A stretch of DNA of 49,872 nt, from contig NZ_SMKY01000033.1 of assembly GCF_004349235.1 (NCBI RefSeq), positions 1-49,872 of the forward strand, read 5' to 3'. Of this stretch, positions 9,944 to 18,163 are shown in pieces. Position 1 is the first letter of the stretch. Every line of letters begins with the position of its first letter. Source of the DNA: Actinomadura darangshiensis. GTDB lineage: Bacteria > Actinomycetota > Actinomycetes > Streptosporangiales > Streptosporangiaceae. The position numbers and the translations under genes were made by a program. The notes below the pieces were generated by a model, which was given only the letters and a program-made list of their open reading frames with translations, made no database searches and was not told the DNA's origin.

Positions 9944-10173
9944 GCTGATCGCCGAGGGGGTTCGCGCGCGTCGGGCGCCGGTCCCGGTCCGCCACGTCCG
10001 ATGGGCCTAGGACCTCCGGGCCCGTCCATTTCGTCCTGAACCGGAGTCCGCCGTGCCGCGTCTACCAGGAAGCCGGTGATCACGTCGTGCGCGCGGGTCC
10101 CGGCCCGTCGGAAGGTGTGAATCCGGACGACTCGGAAACAAAGCACGCACCCAAGAGCATCGCCGGAGGTTTC

Positions 10174-12129
10174 ATGCCCGACCCGCGGGACGACGACACG
10201 GCGGACCGCTTGATCGGCGACGCCCGGACCGTCCGGGAGCTGTTCGATCTGCTCCCGGCCCCGGTCGCCGGTGTGGAGGTCCCCGGCGACTACCGCGTGG
10301 TGGCGGCGAACGGCGCCTACCGGACGCTGATCGGCCGCGAGGGGTTCGTCGGCCGCTCCCTCAGCGCGCTGATGCCCGAGCTCATGGGGCAGCGGCTGTT
10401 CGGCGTGCTCGACCGCGTGTTCGCCTCGGGCGAGCCGGAGACGATCCGCGAATGGCGGATCCAGATCCCGACGGAGACCGGTCCCGGCGACATCCTCTAC
10501 ATCGACTGCGCCGTCATCCCGCAGCTGTCCGCGGACGGCGAGGTGACCCGGCTGCTGGCCTTCGTCCAGAACGTGACCGACAGCGTCGCCGACCGCAAGT
10601 CGGAGGAGCGGCGGGCGGACACGGCGGAGCGGCGCCTGGAGGAGGCCAGCGACGTCATCGAGATACTGCAGCGCAACCTGCTGCCGCCGGGCCTGCCGAT
10701 CCTGCCGGGCCTGCAGATCGCGGGCAGCTACCTGCCCGCCGACGCCGAGACCGCCGGCGGCGACTGGTTCGACGCGGTCCCGCTGCCGGACGGCCGGACG
10801 GCGCTGGTCATCGGCGACGTGGTCGGGCACGGCGTCGCGGCGTCGGCGGCGATGGGGCAGCTCCGCGCCGTCCTGGAGGACCGCCTCGACCACAGCGGCG
10901 ACATCGCCGAGGCGCTCGCCGCCGCCGACCGGCTCGCGGGCCGGCTGCCGGCCGCGCGCGCGGCGACGGTGTGCGTGGCGGCCGTGGACCCGGCCGGCGG
11001 AGCGGTGACGTACTGCACGGCCGGGCATCCGCCGCCGCTGCTGATCGCGTCCGGGGGCGACGGGCGCTACCTGCCGTCGTCGGGCGGCGGCCCGCTCGGC
11101 ACCGGCTCGGCGTTCCCGCTCGCCCACGACCGGCTGGGCGTCGGCGACCATCTCGTCCTGTACAGCGACGGCATCATCGAGCGGCCCGGCGTCGACGTCA
11201 GCGCCGGCACCGTGGAGTTCGCGCGGGCCGCCGCGGACGTCGCCGCCGACCGGGCGCTGCGCGAGGAGTGGCTGTCCGCCGTGGACCGGGTGACGACGCA
11301 GACGATCGAGCTGCTGGTCCGGGAGACCGGGCACGCCGACGACATCACGCTGCTGGCCGCGCAGCGGACCGGCCTGCCGGCGCCGCTGCGGATGGACGAG
11401 CGGGCCCGGCCGGCGGTGATCCCGTCCGTCCGGCGGGCGCTGGACGACTGGCTGCACGGCCTCGGGACCCGCGCGGAGGACGCGATCCTGCTGCGGCACG
11501 CGGTCGGCGAGCTCGTCACCAACGTCGTCGAGCACGCCTACGGCTCGCCGCCCGGCCACGTGCGGGTGCGCGCCGAGGCCACCGGCCGCGGCTCGGTCGA
11601 GATCGAGGTCGCCGACGACGGGCGGTGGCGCGAGCACCGCCGGGAACCGGACCTCGAACGGGGCCGCGGCCTGGCCATGGCCGGTGACTTCGCCGACGAC
11701 CTGCGCGTCGACGCGGAGTCGGCCGGGACGACGGCGACCATCCGGCACCGGCTGACCCGCCCGGCGCGGCTGCTCACCGCCGGGGACGTCACGCCGCCGC
11801 CCGCCCCCGCGAAGGACCTGCCGGAGCTGCTGCTGATCCTCGACCAGCCGTCGGAGCGCGCCCCGCGGATCCGGATGGACGGCCCCGTCGACGCCACCAC
11901 CTCCGAGCAGCTGCGCGAGGAGCTGCGGATGCGCACCCGCGGCGGCACCGGGCCGCTCACCGTCGACCTGACCGGCGTCACCCATCTGGCCAGCGCCGGC
12001 GTGGCCGTCCTGTACGAGGCCGAAGCCCGGACCGGTGCCCCGCTGCTCCTCTACGCCCCGGCGGGCAGCCCCGCGCAGCACGTCATGGCCCTGGTCGCCC
12101 TCCCCCACACGACGACCGACCCCGGCTAG
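10174..12129 (+). CDS. PAS-SpoIIE phosphatase-HATPase-STAS signalling protein
   Basis: 651 aa, apparently cytoplasmic. Order: PAS sensor (about 20-135; VVAANGAYRTLIGREGFVG, ending LLAFVQNVTD), a short coiled coil (RKSEERRADTAERRLEEA), a PP2C/SpoIIE phosphatase (about 175-400) with metal motifs AGGDWFDAVPL, VIGDVVGHG, LYSDGIIE and HADDITLLA, an RsbW-like HATPase (about 410-530; ELVTNVVEHAYG N-box, DDGRWREHR), and a STAS domain (about 550-650) with THLASAGVAVL around the expected phosphorylation serine. One chain thus holds phosphatase, kinase-like and anti-anti-sigma-like parts. ATG 10174 is chosen because GGAGGT (10165-10170) precedes it; GTG 10087 in frame is unlikely. Confidence 0.92.
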   Translation: MPDPRDDDTADRLIGDARTVRELFDLLPAPVAGVEVPGDYRVVAANGAYRTLIGREGFVGRSLSALMPELMGQRLFGVLDRVFASGEPETIREWRIQIPTETGPGDILYIDCAVIPQLSADGEVTRLLAFVQNVTDSVADRKSEERRADTAERRLEEASDVIEILQRNLLPPGLPILPGLQIAGSYLPADAETAGGDWFDAVPLPDGRTALVIGDVVGHGVAASAAMGQLRAVLEDRLDHSGDIAEALAAADRLAGRLPAARAATVCVAAVDPAGGAVTYCTAGHPPPLLIASGGDGRYLPSSGGGPLGTGSAFPLAHDRLGVGDHLVLYSDGIIERPGVDVSAGTVEFARAAADVAADRALREEWLSAVDRVTTQTIELLVRETGHADDITLLAAQRTGLPAPLRMDERARPAVIPSVRRALDDWLHGLGTRAEDAILLRHAVGELVTNVVEHAYGSPPGHVRVRAEATGRGSVEIEVADDGRWREHRREPDLERGRGLAMAGDFADDLRVDAESAGTTATIRHRLTRPARLLTAGDVTPPPAPAKDLPELLLILDQPSERAPRIRMDGPVDATTSEQLREELRMRTRGGTGPLTVDLTGVTHLASAGVAVLYEAEARTGAPLLLYAPAGSPAQHVMALVALPHTTTDPG

Positions 12130-12154
12130 CCCGCTGCGGCAGGACGGCGGCCGC

Positions 12155-13012
12155 TCAACCCGCGATCGCCGCCTTCAGGACGTCGCGCAGCGGCGTCGGC
12201 GGGCGGCCGATCAGGTCGCCCATGGCCGGGTCGACGTGGGAGAACTCGCCTTGCCGGGTGGCGGCGAACATGCCGACGAGCATCTGGGCCGCGCTCTCGG
12301 GCACCCCGTGGCCCACGAGACCGGCGCGGTACTCGGCGTCCGAGACGACCGTCCGGCGGATCGTGCGTCCGGTCAGCTCGGAGGCGAGCGCCGCGACGCC
12401 GGCCATGTCGATCGCCTCGGCGGCGGTGAGAGCGGGGGTGGGTCCGTCGAACGGCTCCTTGGCCAGGATGACCGCGGCGGCCTCGGCCAGGTCGGCGTGG
12501 GCCGTCCAGGACACGGGACCGTCCTCCGGCACGGCCAGCTCGCCCGTCTGCAGGGCGGCGCCGAGCAGCCTCACCGTCGTGGACGCGTAGAAGCCGTTGC
12601 GCAGCGCGGTGAACGCCACGCCCGACTCCCTCAGCGCGGCCTCGGTCTCCGCATGGTCGGACATCGGCGGGAACGGCGAGGACGGGTTCACGCCCATGTG
12701 GCCGGTGTAGAGGATGCGGCGGGCGCCTGCCGCCTTGGCCCCCTCGATCGCGGCGCGGTGGGCGGCGACCACCTTCTCCCCGATGGCGTCCACGGAGACG
12801 ATCAGAACCTGCGAGGCGCCCTCGAAGGCGTGCGCCAGGCTCGCGGGATCGCCGAAGTCCCCCTGCCGGACGCGGACGCCCCGCTCCTGGAACTCGTGCG
12901 CCTTCGCCGGCTCCCGGACGCTGAGCCCGACCCGCTCGGCGGGCACCCGTTCGAGCAGCCGCTCCACGACCGCGCGTCCGAGCAGCCCGTTCGCCCCGGT
13001 AACGATGATCAC
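12155..13012 (-). CDS. NmrA-like NAD(P)-binding oxidoreductase
   Basis: 285 aa atypical short-chain dehydrogenase. Nucleotide-binding motif [11 protein letters not shown] at 5-15; [12 protein letters not shown] forms the later strand; FTALRNGFY is typical of the QorB/NmrA-like branch, which uses NAD(P) for quinone or redox sensing. The start is GTG 13012, preceded by GGAGGA on the coding strand. Divergent from a TetR gene across 93 bp full of CTAAC/GTTAT half-sites, so it is likely that regulator's target. Confidence 0.87.
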   Translation of the reverse strand: MIIVTGANGLLGRAVVERLLERVPAERVGLSVREPAKAHEFQERGVRVRQGDFGDPASLAHAFEGASQVLIVSVDAIGEKVVAAHRAAIEGAKAAGARRILYTGHMGVNPSSPFPPMSDHAETEAALRESGVAFTALRNGFYASTTVRLLGAALQTGELAVPEDGPVSWTAHADLAEAAAVILAKEPFDGPTPALTAAEAIDMAGVAALASELTGRTIRRTVVSDAEYRAGLVGHGVPESAAQMLVGMFAATRQGEFSHVDPAMGDLIGRPPTPLRDVLKAAIAG

Positions 13013-13037
13013 AACATCCTCCAGCCATGCCGAACCA

Positions 13038-13097
13038 GTGCTAACACGACAACGCTAGCACCGTTATCGAACCATCGCTAACGAGAAACTGTTATCG
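13038..13097. promoter_or_regulatory. Operator-rich divergent region (GCTAAC/GTTATC half-sites)
   Basis: Perfect 6-bp inverted repeat GTGCTA (13038-13043)/TAGCAC (13056-13061), then an imperfect 7-bp dyad GTTATCG (13063-13069)/CGCTAAC (13076-13082), then TAAC (13079-13082)/GTTA (13091-13094). The last TATCGT (13093-13098) is also a -10-like box 7 nt before the GTG of the TetR gene, so binding here would autorepress it. Confidence 0.6.
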
Positions 13098-13105
13098 TCA
13101 GTACC

Positions 13106-13789
13106 GTGGACGATGACGGGCCGCGGGAGCGCATCCTCGCCGCCACGGCGAAGCTGCTCGCCGAGGGCGGCCGGGAGGCCGTGTCGACGCGCGCCGTGGG
13201 CGCCGCGGCCGGGGTCCAGGCCCCGACCATCTACCGGCTGTTCGGCGACAAGCAGGGACTGCTCGACGCCGCCGCGGCCGACGGCTTCGCCGCCTACCTG
13301 GCCGCCAAGACCGTCCCGGAACCCACGGGCGACCCCATCGAGGACCTGCGCACCGGCTGGGACCTGCACCTCGGCTTCGGCCTGGCCAACCCGGCGGTGT
13401 ACCTGCTCATGAACGAGCCGCGCCCCGGGCCCGTCCCGCCGGCGGCCGTCGCGGGCATGGAGGTCCTCGCCGGGCTGATCCGCCGGATCGCCGAAGCCGG
13501 CCGGCTGCGCGTCCCCGAGGAACGCGCCGTCCAACTCGTCCACGCCGCGGGCTCCGGCGCCACCGTCACGCTGATCTCCATGCCCGCCGACCGGCGCGAC
13601 CTTGAGCTGTCCGCGCTGGCCCGTGAGGCGGTCATCAGCGCGATCACGACCGACGCCCCGGCGGCCTCCTCCCCCGGCCCGGTCGGCGCCGCCGTCGCCC
13701 TTCGCGCCGTCCTCCCCCAGACCACCGCGCTGACCGAAGGCGAGCAGACCCTGCTAGACGAATGGCTGACCCGCATCGCCGCCACCTGA
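13106..13789 (+). CDS. TetR family regulator (of the NmrA-like gene and itself)
   Basis: 227 aa. HTH at about 8-55: [43 protein letters not shown], read in two parts as helix 1 then the recognition region. The ligand domain has [15 protein letters not shown], typical of TetR_C. GTG 13106 is preceded by TATCGT at 7 nt and by no ribosome site, so it is probably leaderless. The divergent NmrA-like reductase is the obvious target. Its last 36 nt overlap the convergent second TetR gene. Confidence 0.9.
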   Translation: MDDDGPRERILAATAKLLAEGGREAVSTRAVGAAAGVQAPTIYRLFGDKQGLLDAAAADGFAAYLAAKTVPEPTGDPIEDLRTGWDLHLGFGLANPAVYLLMNEPRPGPVPPAAVAGMEVLAGLIRRIAEAGRLRVPEERAVQLVHAAGSGATVTLISMPADRRDLELSALAREAVISAITTDAPAASSPGPVGAAVALRAVLPQTTALTEGEQTLLDEWLTRIAAT

Positions 13790-14401
13790 CCCCGGCACGG
13801 CGCGGTTGCGGATGAGGGGGAGGTAGACCTCGTCCACGATCTCGATGAGGACCTCGTCGGGGGCGGTGGGCGCCCCGCGCATGACGAACTCGTTGCGGAG
13901 CAGGACCATGGCCACGGTGGCGACCCGGGGATGGAGGGCTTCGGGCGGCGCTTCGCCGCGGGCCACGGCACGGCCCAGGATGGTCAGCCAGGCGGCGGCG
14001 ACACTGTCGGTGGACTGGTCCGGCAGCTGCGACAGCAGCTCCGAGGCGCCGCCTGCCGCGGCCATGAGGTCGCGCAGGATCCTGCCGAGCGGAGAGCTCC
14101 AGTGCCGGTTCGCGCGGCGCAGCTGCTCCAGGACGTCCCCGCGCAGGCTGCCGGTGTCGGGTAGCTGGACCGTGGTGGTCAGCTGCCGGTAGGCGGCGAT
14201 GCCGAGTTCGAGGCGGTTCGGCCAGCGCCGGTAGATCGCGTTCTTGTTCGTGCCCGCGCGTCTGGCGACCCGGTCCATGGTCAGCCCGGCGTATCCGGCC
14301 TCGGTGAGCTCGCCGGCGGCGGCCCCGAGGATCGCCTCCTCCAGGGCGGCGCCGCGCCGCCGCCGTCCGGCCTCCGGCCGCCTCGTCGGATCGCCCGCCA
14401 T
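13754..14401 (-). CDS. TetR family regulator (adjacent to 21-bp palindrome)
   Basis: 215 aa. HTH about 18-65: [19 protein letters not shown], then [19 protein letters not shown]. The C-terminal domain includes [16 protein letters not shown] and [20 protein letters not shown], as in TetR_C_11-type members. The start is ATG 14401 with GAGGAAAGAGGG upstream. It is divergent from the TIM-barrel gene, and the palindrome at 14471 lies between them, so this protein is the natural candidate to bind it. The arginine-rich N-terminal 18 residues could extend DNA contact. Confidence 0.9.
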   Translation of the reverse strand: MAGDPTRRPEAGRRRRGAALEEAILGAAAGELTEAGYAGLTMDRVARRAGTNKNAIYRRWPNRLELGIAAYRQLTTTVQLPDTGSLRGDVLEQLRRANRHWSSPLGRILRDLMAAAGGASELLSQLPDQSTDSVAAAWLTILGRAVARGEAPPEALHPRVATVAMVLLRNEFVMRGAPTAPDEVLIEIVDEVYLPLIRNRAVPGSGGGDAGQPFV

Positions 14402-14470
14402 GGCCCTCTTTCCTCAACCGGTACCGACCGTGCCTTCCAAGACTGGACTTGACGCAGGACGAGCGGCAAC

Positions 14471-14491
14471 TAAGGTACGTCACGTACCTTA
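14471..14491. promoter_or_regulatory. Perfect 21-bp palindromic operator
   Basis: TAAGGTACGT (14471-14480) and ACGTACCTTA (14482-14491) form 10-bp arms around a single C. It ends 15 nt before the ATG of the downstream gene and directly before its AGGAGG ribosome site (14495-14500), so a bound repressor would block transcription start or elongation. Confidence 0.75.
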
Positions 14492-14506
14492 ATTAGGAGG
14501 CAGGGC

Positions 14507-15520
14507 ATGCGGGGCAAGGGCATCACCTACGACACCGGTTTCGTCCGGGACGGCGCGAACTCCCGGAAGCGGTTCGACCGGGACCTGGCCGAGCGGGAGC
14601 TGCGCGTCATCCGGGACGAGCTGCACTGCAACACGGTCCGCATCAGCGGCGCGGACCCCGACCGGCTGGAACTGGCCGCGTCGCTGGCCGCCGACCTGGG
14701 CCTGGAGGTCTGGTTCTCGCCGTATCCGCTCGAACTGACCGCCGAGGAGATGCTGTCGCTGTTCGCCGACTGCGCCGAGCGCGCGGAGCGCCTCCGGCAG
14801 CGGGGCGCCGAGGTCGTGTTCGTCACCGGCGCCGAGCTGAGCCTGATGAACAAGGGCTTCCTGCCCGGGGACAGCCTCAGCGAGCGGGTCGAAGCGCTGC
14901 TGAGCCAGCCGAACCGGGAGCGGATCGGCGAGGCCGCCACCAGGGTGAACGACTTCCTCGGCAAGGCCGTCCCGCTGGTCAGGGAGCGGTTCGGCGGCCG
15001 GGTCACCTACGCCTCCATCCAGCTCGACCGCGTCGACTGGACGCTCTTCGACATCGTGTCCATGGACCTGTACCGGTCGGCCGAGGTCGCCGACCGGTTC
15101 ACGGAGGGCGTCCGGGCGCTCGTCGCCCAGGGGAAGCCGGTCGCGATCACCGAATTCGGCTCCGCCACCTGGCGCGGCGCCCCGGACGTGGGGGCACGCG
15201 GCCTGGAAATCGTGGAATACGACGAGGACACCGGCGAGCCGCTCCGCCTCAACGGCGACTACGACCGCGACGAGCCCGGCCAGGCCGCCTACCTGAGCGA
15301 ACTACTGGACGTCTTCGAAGCGGAAGGCGTCGACAGCGCCTTCGTGTTCATCTTCGCCCTCTACGACCACCCGCACCGCCCTCACGGCACCCCCCGCGAC
15401 GACCTGGACCTGGCCAGCTACGGCATAGTCAAGGTCTACGAAGACCGCCCCGGAGCCCCCTACCCCTGGGAGCCCAAAGCCGCCTTCACCACCGTCGCCA
15501 ACCACTACCGAACCCACTGA
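14507..15520 (+). CDS. Glycoside-hydrolase-like TIM-barrel protein
   Basis: 337 aa, no signal peptide, so cytoplasmic. It begins MRGKGITYDTGFV, and beta strands recur in barrel order (CNTVRISG, LEVWFSPYP, AEVVFVTGAELS, VTYASIQLD, DIVSMDLY, PVAITEFGS, SAFVFIFALYD). Glu in TGAELS and Glu in AITEFG sit where clan GH-A glycosidases have acid/base and nucleophile, so hydrolase activity is plausible but unproven. As I recall, some actinomycete homologues carry an 'abortive infection' label; nothing visible here supports that beyond the McrBC genes next door. ATG 14507 follows AGGAGG by 6 nt. Likely controlled by the divergent TetR through the palindrome. Confidence 0.72.
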   Translation: MRGKGITYDTGFVRDGANSRKRFDRDLAERELRVIRDELHCNTVRISGADPDRLELAASLAADLGLEVWFSPYPLELTAEEMLSLFADCAERAERLRQRGAEVVFVTGAELSLMNKGFLPGDSLSERVEALLSQPNRERIGEAATRVNDFLGKAVPLVRERFGGRVTYASIQLDRVDWTLFDIVSMDLYRSAEVADRFTEGVRALVAQGKPVAITEFGSATWRGAPDVGARGLEIVEYDEDTGEPLRLNGDYDRDEPGQAAYLSELLDVFEAEGVDSAFVFIFALYDHPHRPHGTPRDDLDLASYGIVKVYEDRPGAPYPWEPKAAFTTVANHYRTH

Positions 15521-15700
15521 GCCCTCGCGACGGGCGACACGTGCGGGCATCCACCACACAGCCTCGTCGACCAGGCCGGCGGCAAATGGATCTGGGCCCG
15601 AATACCCCCGTAGCCGCTGCTCTATCTGTGGCCGAAGCCGGTCAGAGGCAAGGCTATTGCAGGGCGCACCCACCAGGCGGCGATCCGCTACCTATGGGGG

Positions 15701-18163
15701 ATGGGTACCGGGCTGAGCGTCACTACGAACGAAACTCCCGACGGGCGCCACATCGTCCACTACGACGGACAGTCCTTTGAGTTGACGTCGTTCTCGGGTG
15801 AGGTGATCTGCCCGGCAAGTGACGGGACGGCGCTCCATCACAGCCGGACCTGCAACCACATGGCCGGCTACGAGGACGGGTGGAAGATCTATCCCGACCA
15901 GGGCGGCGACCTGTGGCTACGTCTTCTCGAAGCCGCGCCGGCGGACGACGTGCGAGGACGTCAGGCGTTCGCCGAAGCCGCCGGACTGCGCAACGGGGCG
16001 GGCCGCCCGATTTCCAAGCTCTGCCAGACCTGCACCCTTGTTCCGCTCAGCAGCGTCGGTGGAATCACCACACCCGCGAAGCCGCTGTCAAAGGCTCTCG
16101 CCGAGTTCGACCGCACCGCCCTCGCGGCGCGGGTTGCCGAGGCGGAGTCGGAGGTCTCCCAGGTCACGCGTGACTTCCCGCTGGACGCCTGGCCGACCAT
16201 GTCGCTTGAGCGGTATGCGCTGGGTACCGATGTGTACAAGCAATCCTTCAGCTATCGCATGGAATACGGCACCCGGAGTCTGTGTGACATCAGAGGCCGG
16301 ACGGCCGGCAAGAACATCATCTACTGGAGCAAGAAACACAGCACGTGGAAGTATCCTGCCGAATACGGCGATGAGGTAGAGGCATGGGAGCGCGTGCGGG
16401 CGGGATTCGTCCAGGCATTCGACTCCGCCCGTGGTGACGGAGTCGCCTATGTCGACGCCATCGACGAACTGCGGACGGGCTTCGCGATCACCACCAAGGC
16501 GATCTCCTGCTACGTTCCCGGCGCGCTGATCCCCATCACCAACAAGGCGCACCTGCACGCATGCGTGTTCCGTCTGTCGGGCAAAGACGCGTCCAACTTG
16601 GACCCCTTCGCCGCGCATGAGCTGCTCAAGCAGCTCGTAGACGAAGATGAGCGCTTCGCCGGCTGGCAGCCGTACGAGGTGGCGTGGTTCTTGGACGAAT
16701 GGGCCACCGCCAGTCCCGATCCCACAATTCTCATGGTGGCTCCTGGCGAGAAGGGCCGGTACTGGAACGACTGCCTTGAGGGCGGATACATGTGTGTCGG
16801 CTGGGACGAGGTGGGTGAGCTGACAAGGTTTGCCTCGGAAGAGGAGTTTCGCGCGGGATTCGAAGCCGCTGACCCGCATGGGCACAAGTCCACGAACTCC
16901 GTCAAAGCCAATGAACTATGGCGATTCCTCCAGCTCCGGCCCGGTGATCGTGTGATCGCGAACCGCGGCCACAAGGAGATCCTCGGAGTGGGAACCGTAA
17001 CGTCGGAGGGCTATCGATGGCGGCCCGACCGGCCGGAGTACTTCAACACCGTGTCCGTCGACTGGGATACGGGATACGCGCAGACGCTGCCCGTATCCCA
17101 GCAGTTGAGTGGGCAGAAGACGGTACGGGACGTCCAGGCAGACCTTTGGCAGACCATCCAGTCCGGCGGGCGTGGCTCAACGCCGGAGGCGGAGATGGTC
17201 ATTCCAGATGATCCGCTGTTCGACCAGCTCTCCGACCTGCTCGCACGCAAGGGGCAAGTCATCCTGTACGGGCCACCCGGGACCGGCAAGACGTACGCCA
17301 GCCTCCGGTTCGCGCTGCGTTGGCTCGGCACCCGACAAGAGCCCGTCAACGGGGTCGAGCCTCTGGCGAAATACGGCACCACCGAATTCCGCCAAAGCCT
17401 CAACGCACTTCACGAGGCCGGATACCTGACCCAGGTGACGTTTCATCCCGCGTACGGCTACGAGGACTTCATCGAGGGATTCCGTCCAGATGAGGGGGCT
17501 GACGGCGGGCTCCGGCTGGTATTGCGGGACGGGATCTTCAAGAGGGTGTGCAAAGCCGCCGAGGCGAATCCCAAGCAGCCGTACCTGCTGCTGATCGACG
17601 AGATCAACCGGGGGGACATACCGAAGATCCTCGGTGAGCTGATCACGTTGCTGGAGCCGGACAAGCGCGGCATGCACGTCATGCTTCCGAGCGGATGGCC
17701 GTTCGCCGTGCCGTCCAACGTCCACATCCTGGGGACGATGAACACGGCGGACCGCAGCATCCGGCTGCTGGACTCCGCGTTGCGGCGGCGGTTCGCGTTC
17801 CATGAGCTGCTGCCCGACACCGGCGTCCTGGACGGGCAGAAGGTCGGCGCCGTGGATCTCGGGCTGCTGCTTCGGGAGCTGAACGGCCGGGTCGTCAAGG
17901 AGCTGGGGCGGGAACGGCAGATCGGGCACTCGTTCTTCCTGTCCGGTGCCGAACCGGTGGACAGCGAGGCGGAGCTGGCGGCGGTCATCCGCACCGAGGT
18001 GCTGCCGCTGCTGCAGGAGTACGCCTATGACGACTACTCGATGCTGTCCCGGTTTCTCGGCGAGAGGATCGTGGACGTGCAGGCGCACACCGTCGCCGGG
18101 TTGAGCGACGAGCAGCTCGTCGAAGCGCTCTCGGCGGAGCTCCAGGCGAACGCGGGCGATTGA
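15701..18163 (+). CDS. mcrB: McrB-type AAA+ GTPase with EVE-like and Cys/His N-terminal modules
   Basis: 820 aa motor and specificity subunit of a type IV restriction system. Visible order: a Cys/His module (Cys37, His46/47, Cys51, His53, Cys108, Cys111); an uncharacterised module (about 155-330, WPTMSLERYALG ... CYVPGALIPITNKAHL); an EVE-like domain (about 341-480) with NELWRFLQLRPGDRVIA and EILGVGTVTSEGYRW, a fold that reads modified bases; then AAA+ with Walker A GPPGTGKT (524-531), LLLIDEINRGD (Asp633-Glu634) and MNTADRSIRLLD (Asn681), the McrB signature. Its stop overlaps the mcrC start. Codons here are less G+C-rich than in neighbours, suggesting transfer. TACCTA at 15689 is a weak -10-like box. 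Confidence 0.9.
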   Translation: MGTGLSVTTNETPDGRHIVHYDGQSFELTSFSGEVICPASDGTALHHSRTCNHMAGYEDGWKIYPDQGGDLWLRLLEAAPADDVRGRQAFAEAAGLRNGAGRPISKLCQTCTLVPLSSVGGITTPAKPLSKALAEFDRTALAARVAEAESEVSQVTRDFPLDAWPTMSLERYALGTDVYKQSFSYRMEYGTRSLCDIRGRTAGKNIIYWSKKHSTWKYPAEYGDEVEAWERVRAGFVQAFDSARGDGVAYVDAIDELRTGFAITTKAISCYVPGALIPITNKAHLHACVFRLSGKDASNLDPFAAHELLKQLVDEDERFAGWQPYEVAWFLDEWATASPDPTILMVAPGEKGRYWNDCLEGGYMCVGWDEVGELTRFASEEEFRAGFEAADPHGHKSTNSVKANELWRFLQLRPGDRVIANRGHKEILGVGTVTSEGYRWRPDRPEYFNTVSVDWDTGYAQTLPVSQQLSGQKTVRDVQADLWQTIQSGGRGSTPEAEMVIPDDPLFDQLSDLLARKGQVILYGPPGTGKTYASLRFALRWLGTRQEPVNGVEPLAKYGTTEFRQSLNALHEAGYLTQVTFHPAYGYEDFIEGFRPDEGADGGLRLVLRDGIFKRVCKAAEANPKQPYLLLIDEINRGDIPKILGELITLLEPDKRGMHVMLPSGWPFAVPSNVHILGTMNTADRSIRLLDSALRRRFAFHELLPDTGVLDGQKVGAVDLGLLLRELNGRVVKELGRERQIGHSFFLSGAEPVDSEAELAAVIRTEVLPLLQEYAYDDYSMLSRFLGERIVDVQAHTVAGLSDEQLVEALSAELQANAGD

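Noticed and set aside
15541..15700. Short coding-like run (HSLVDQAGGKWIWARIPP then stop) upstream of mcrB
   Set aside because: Too short, no start or homology I can name; it may be a gene remnant at the island edge, but I cannot support a feature. I see nothing else in this gap.
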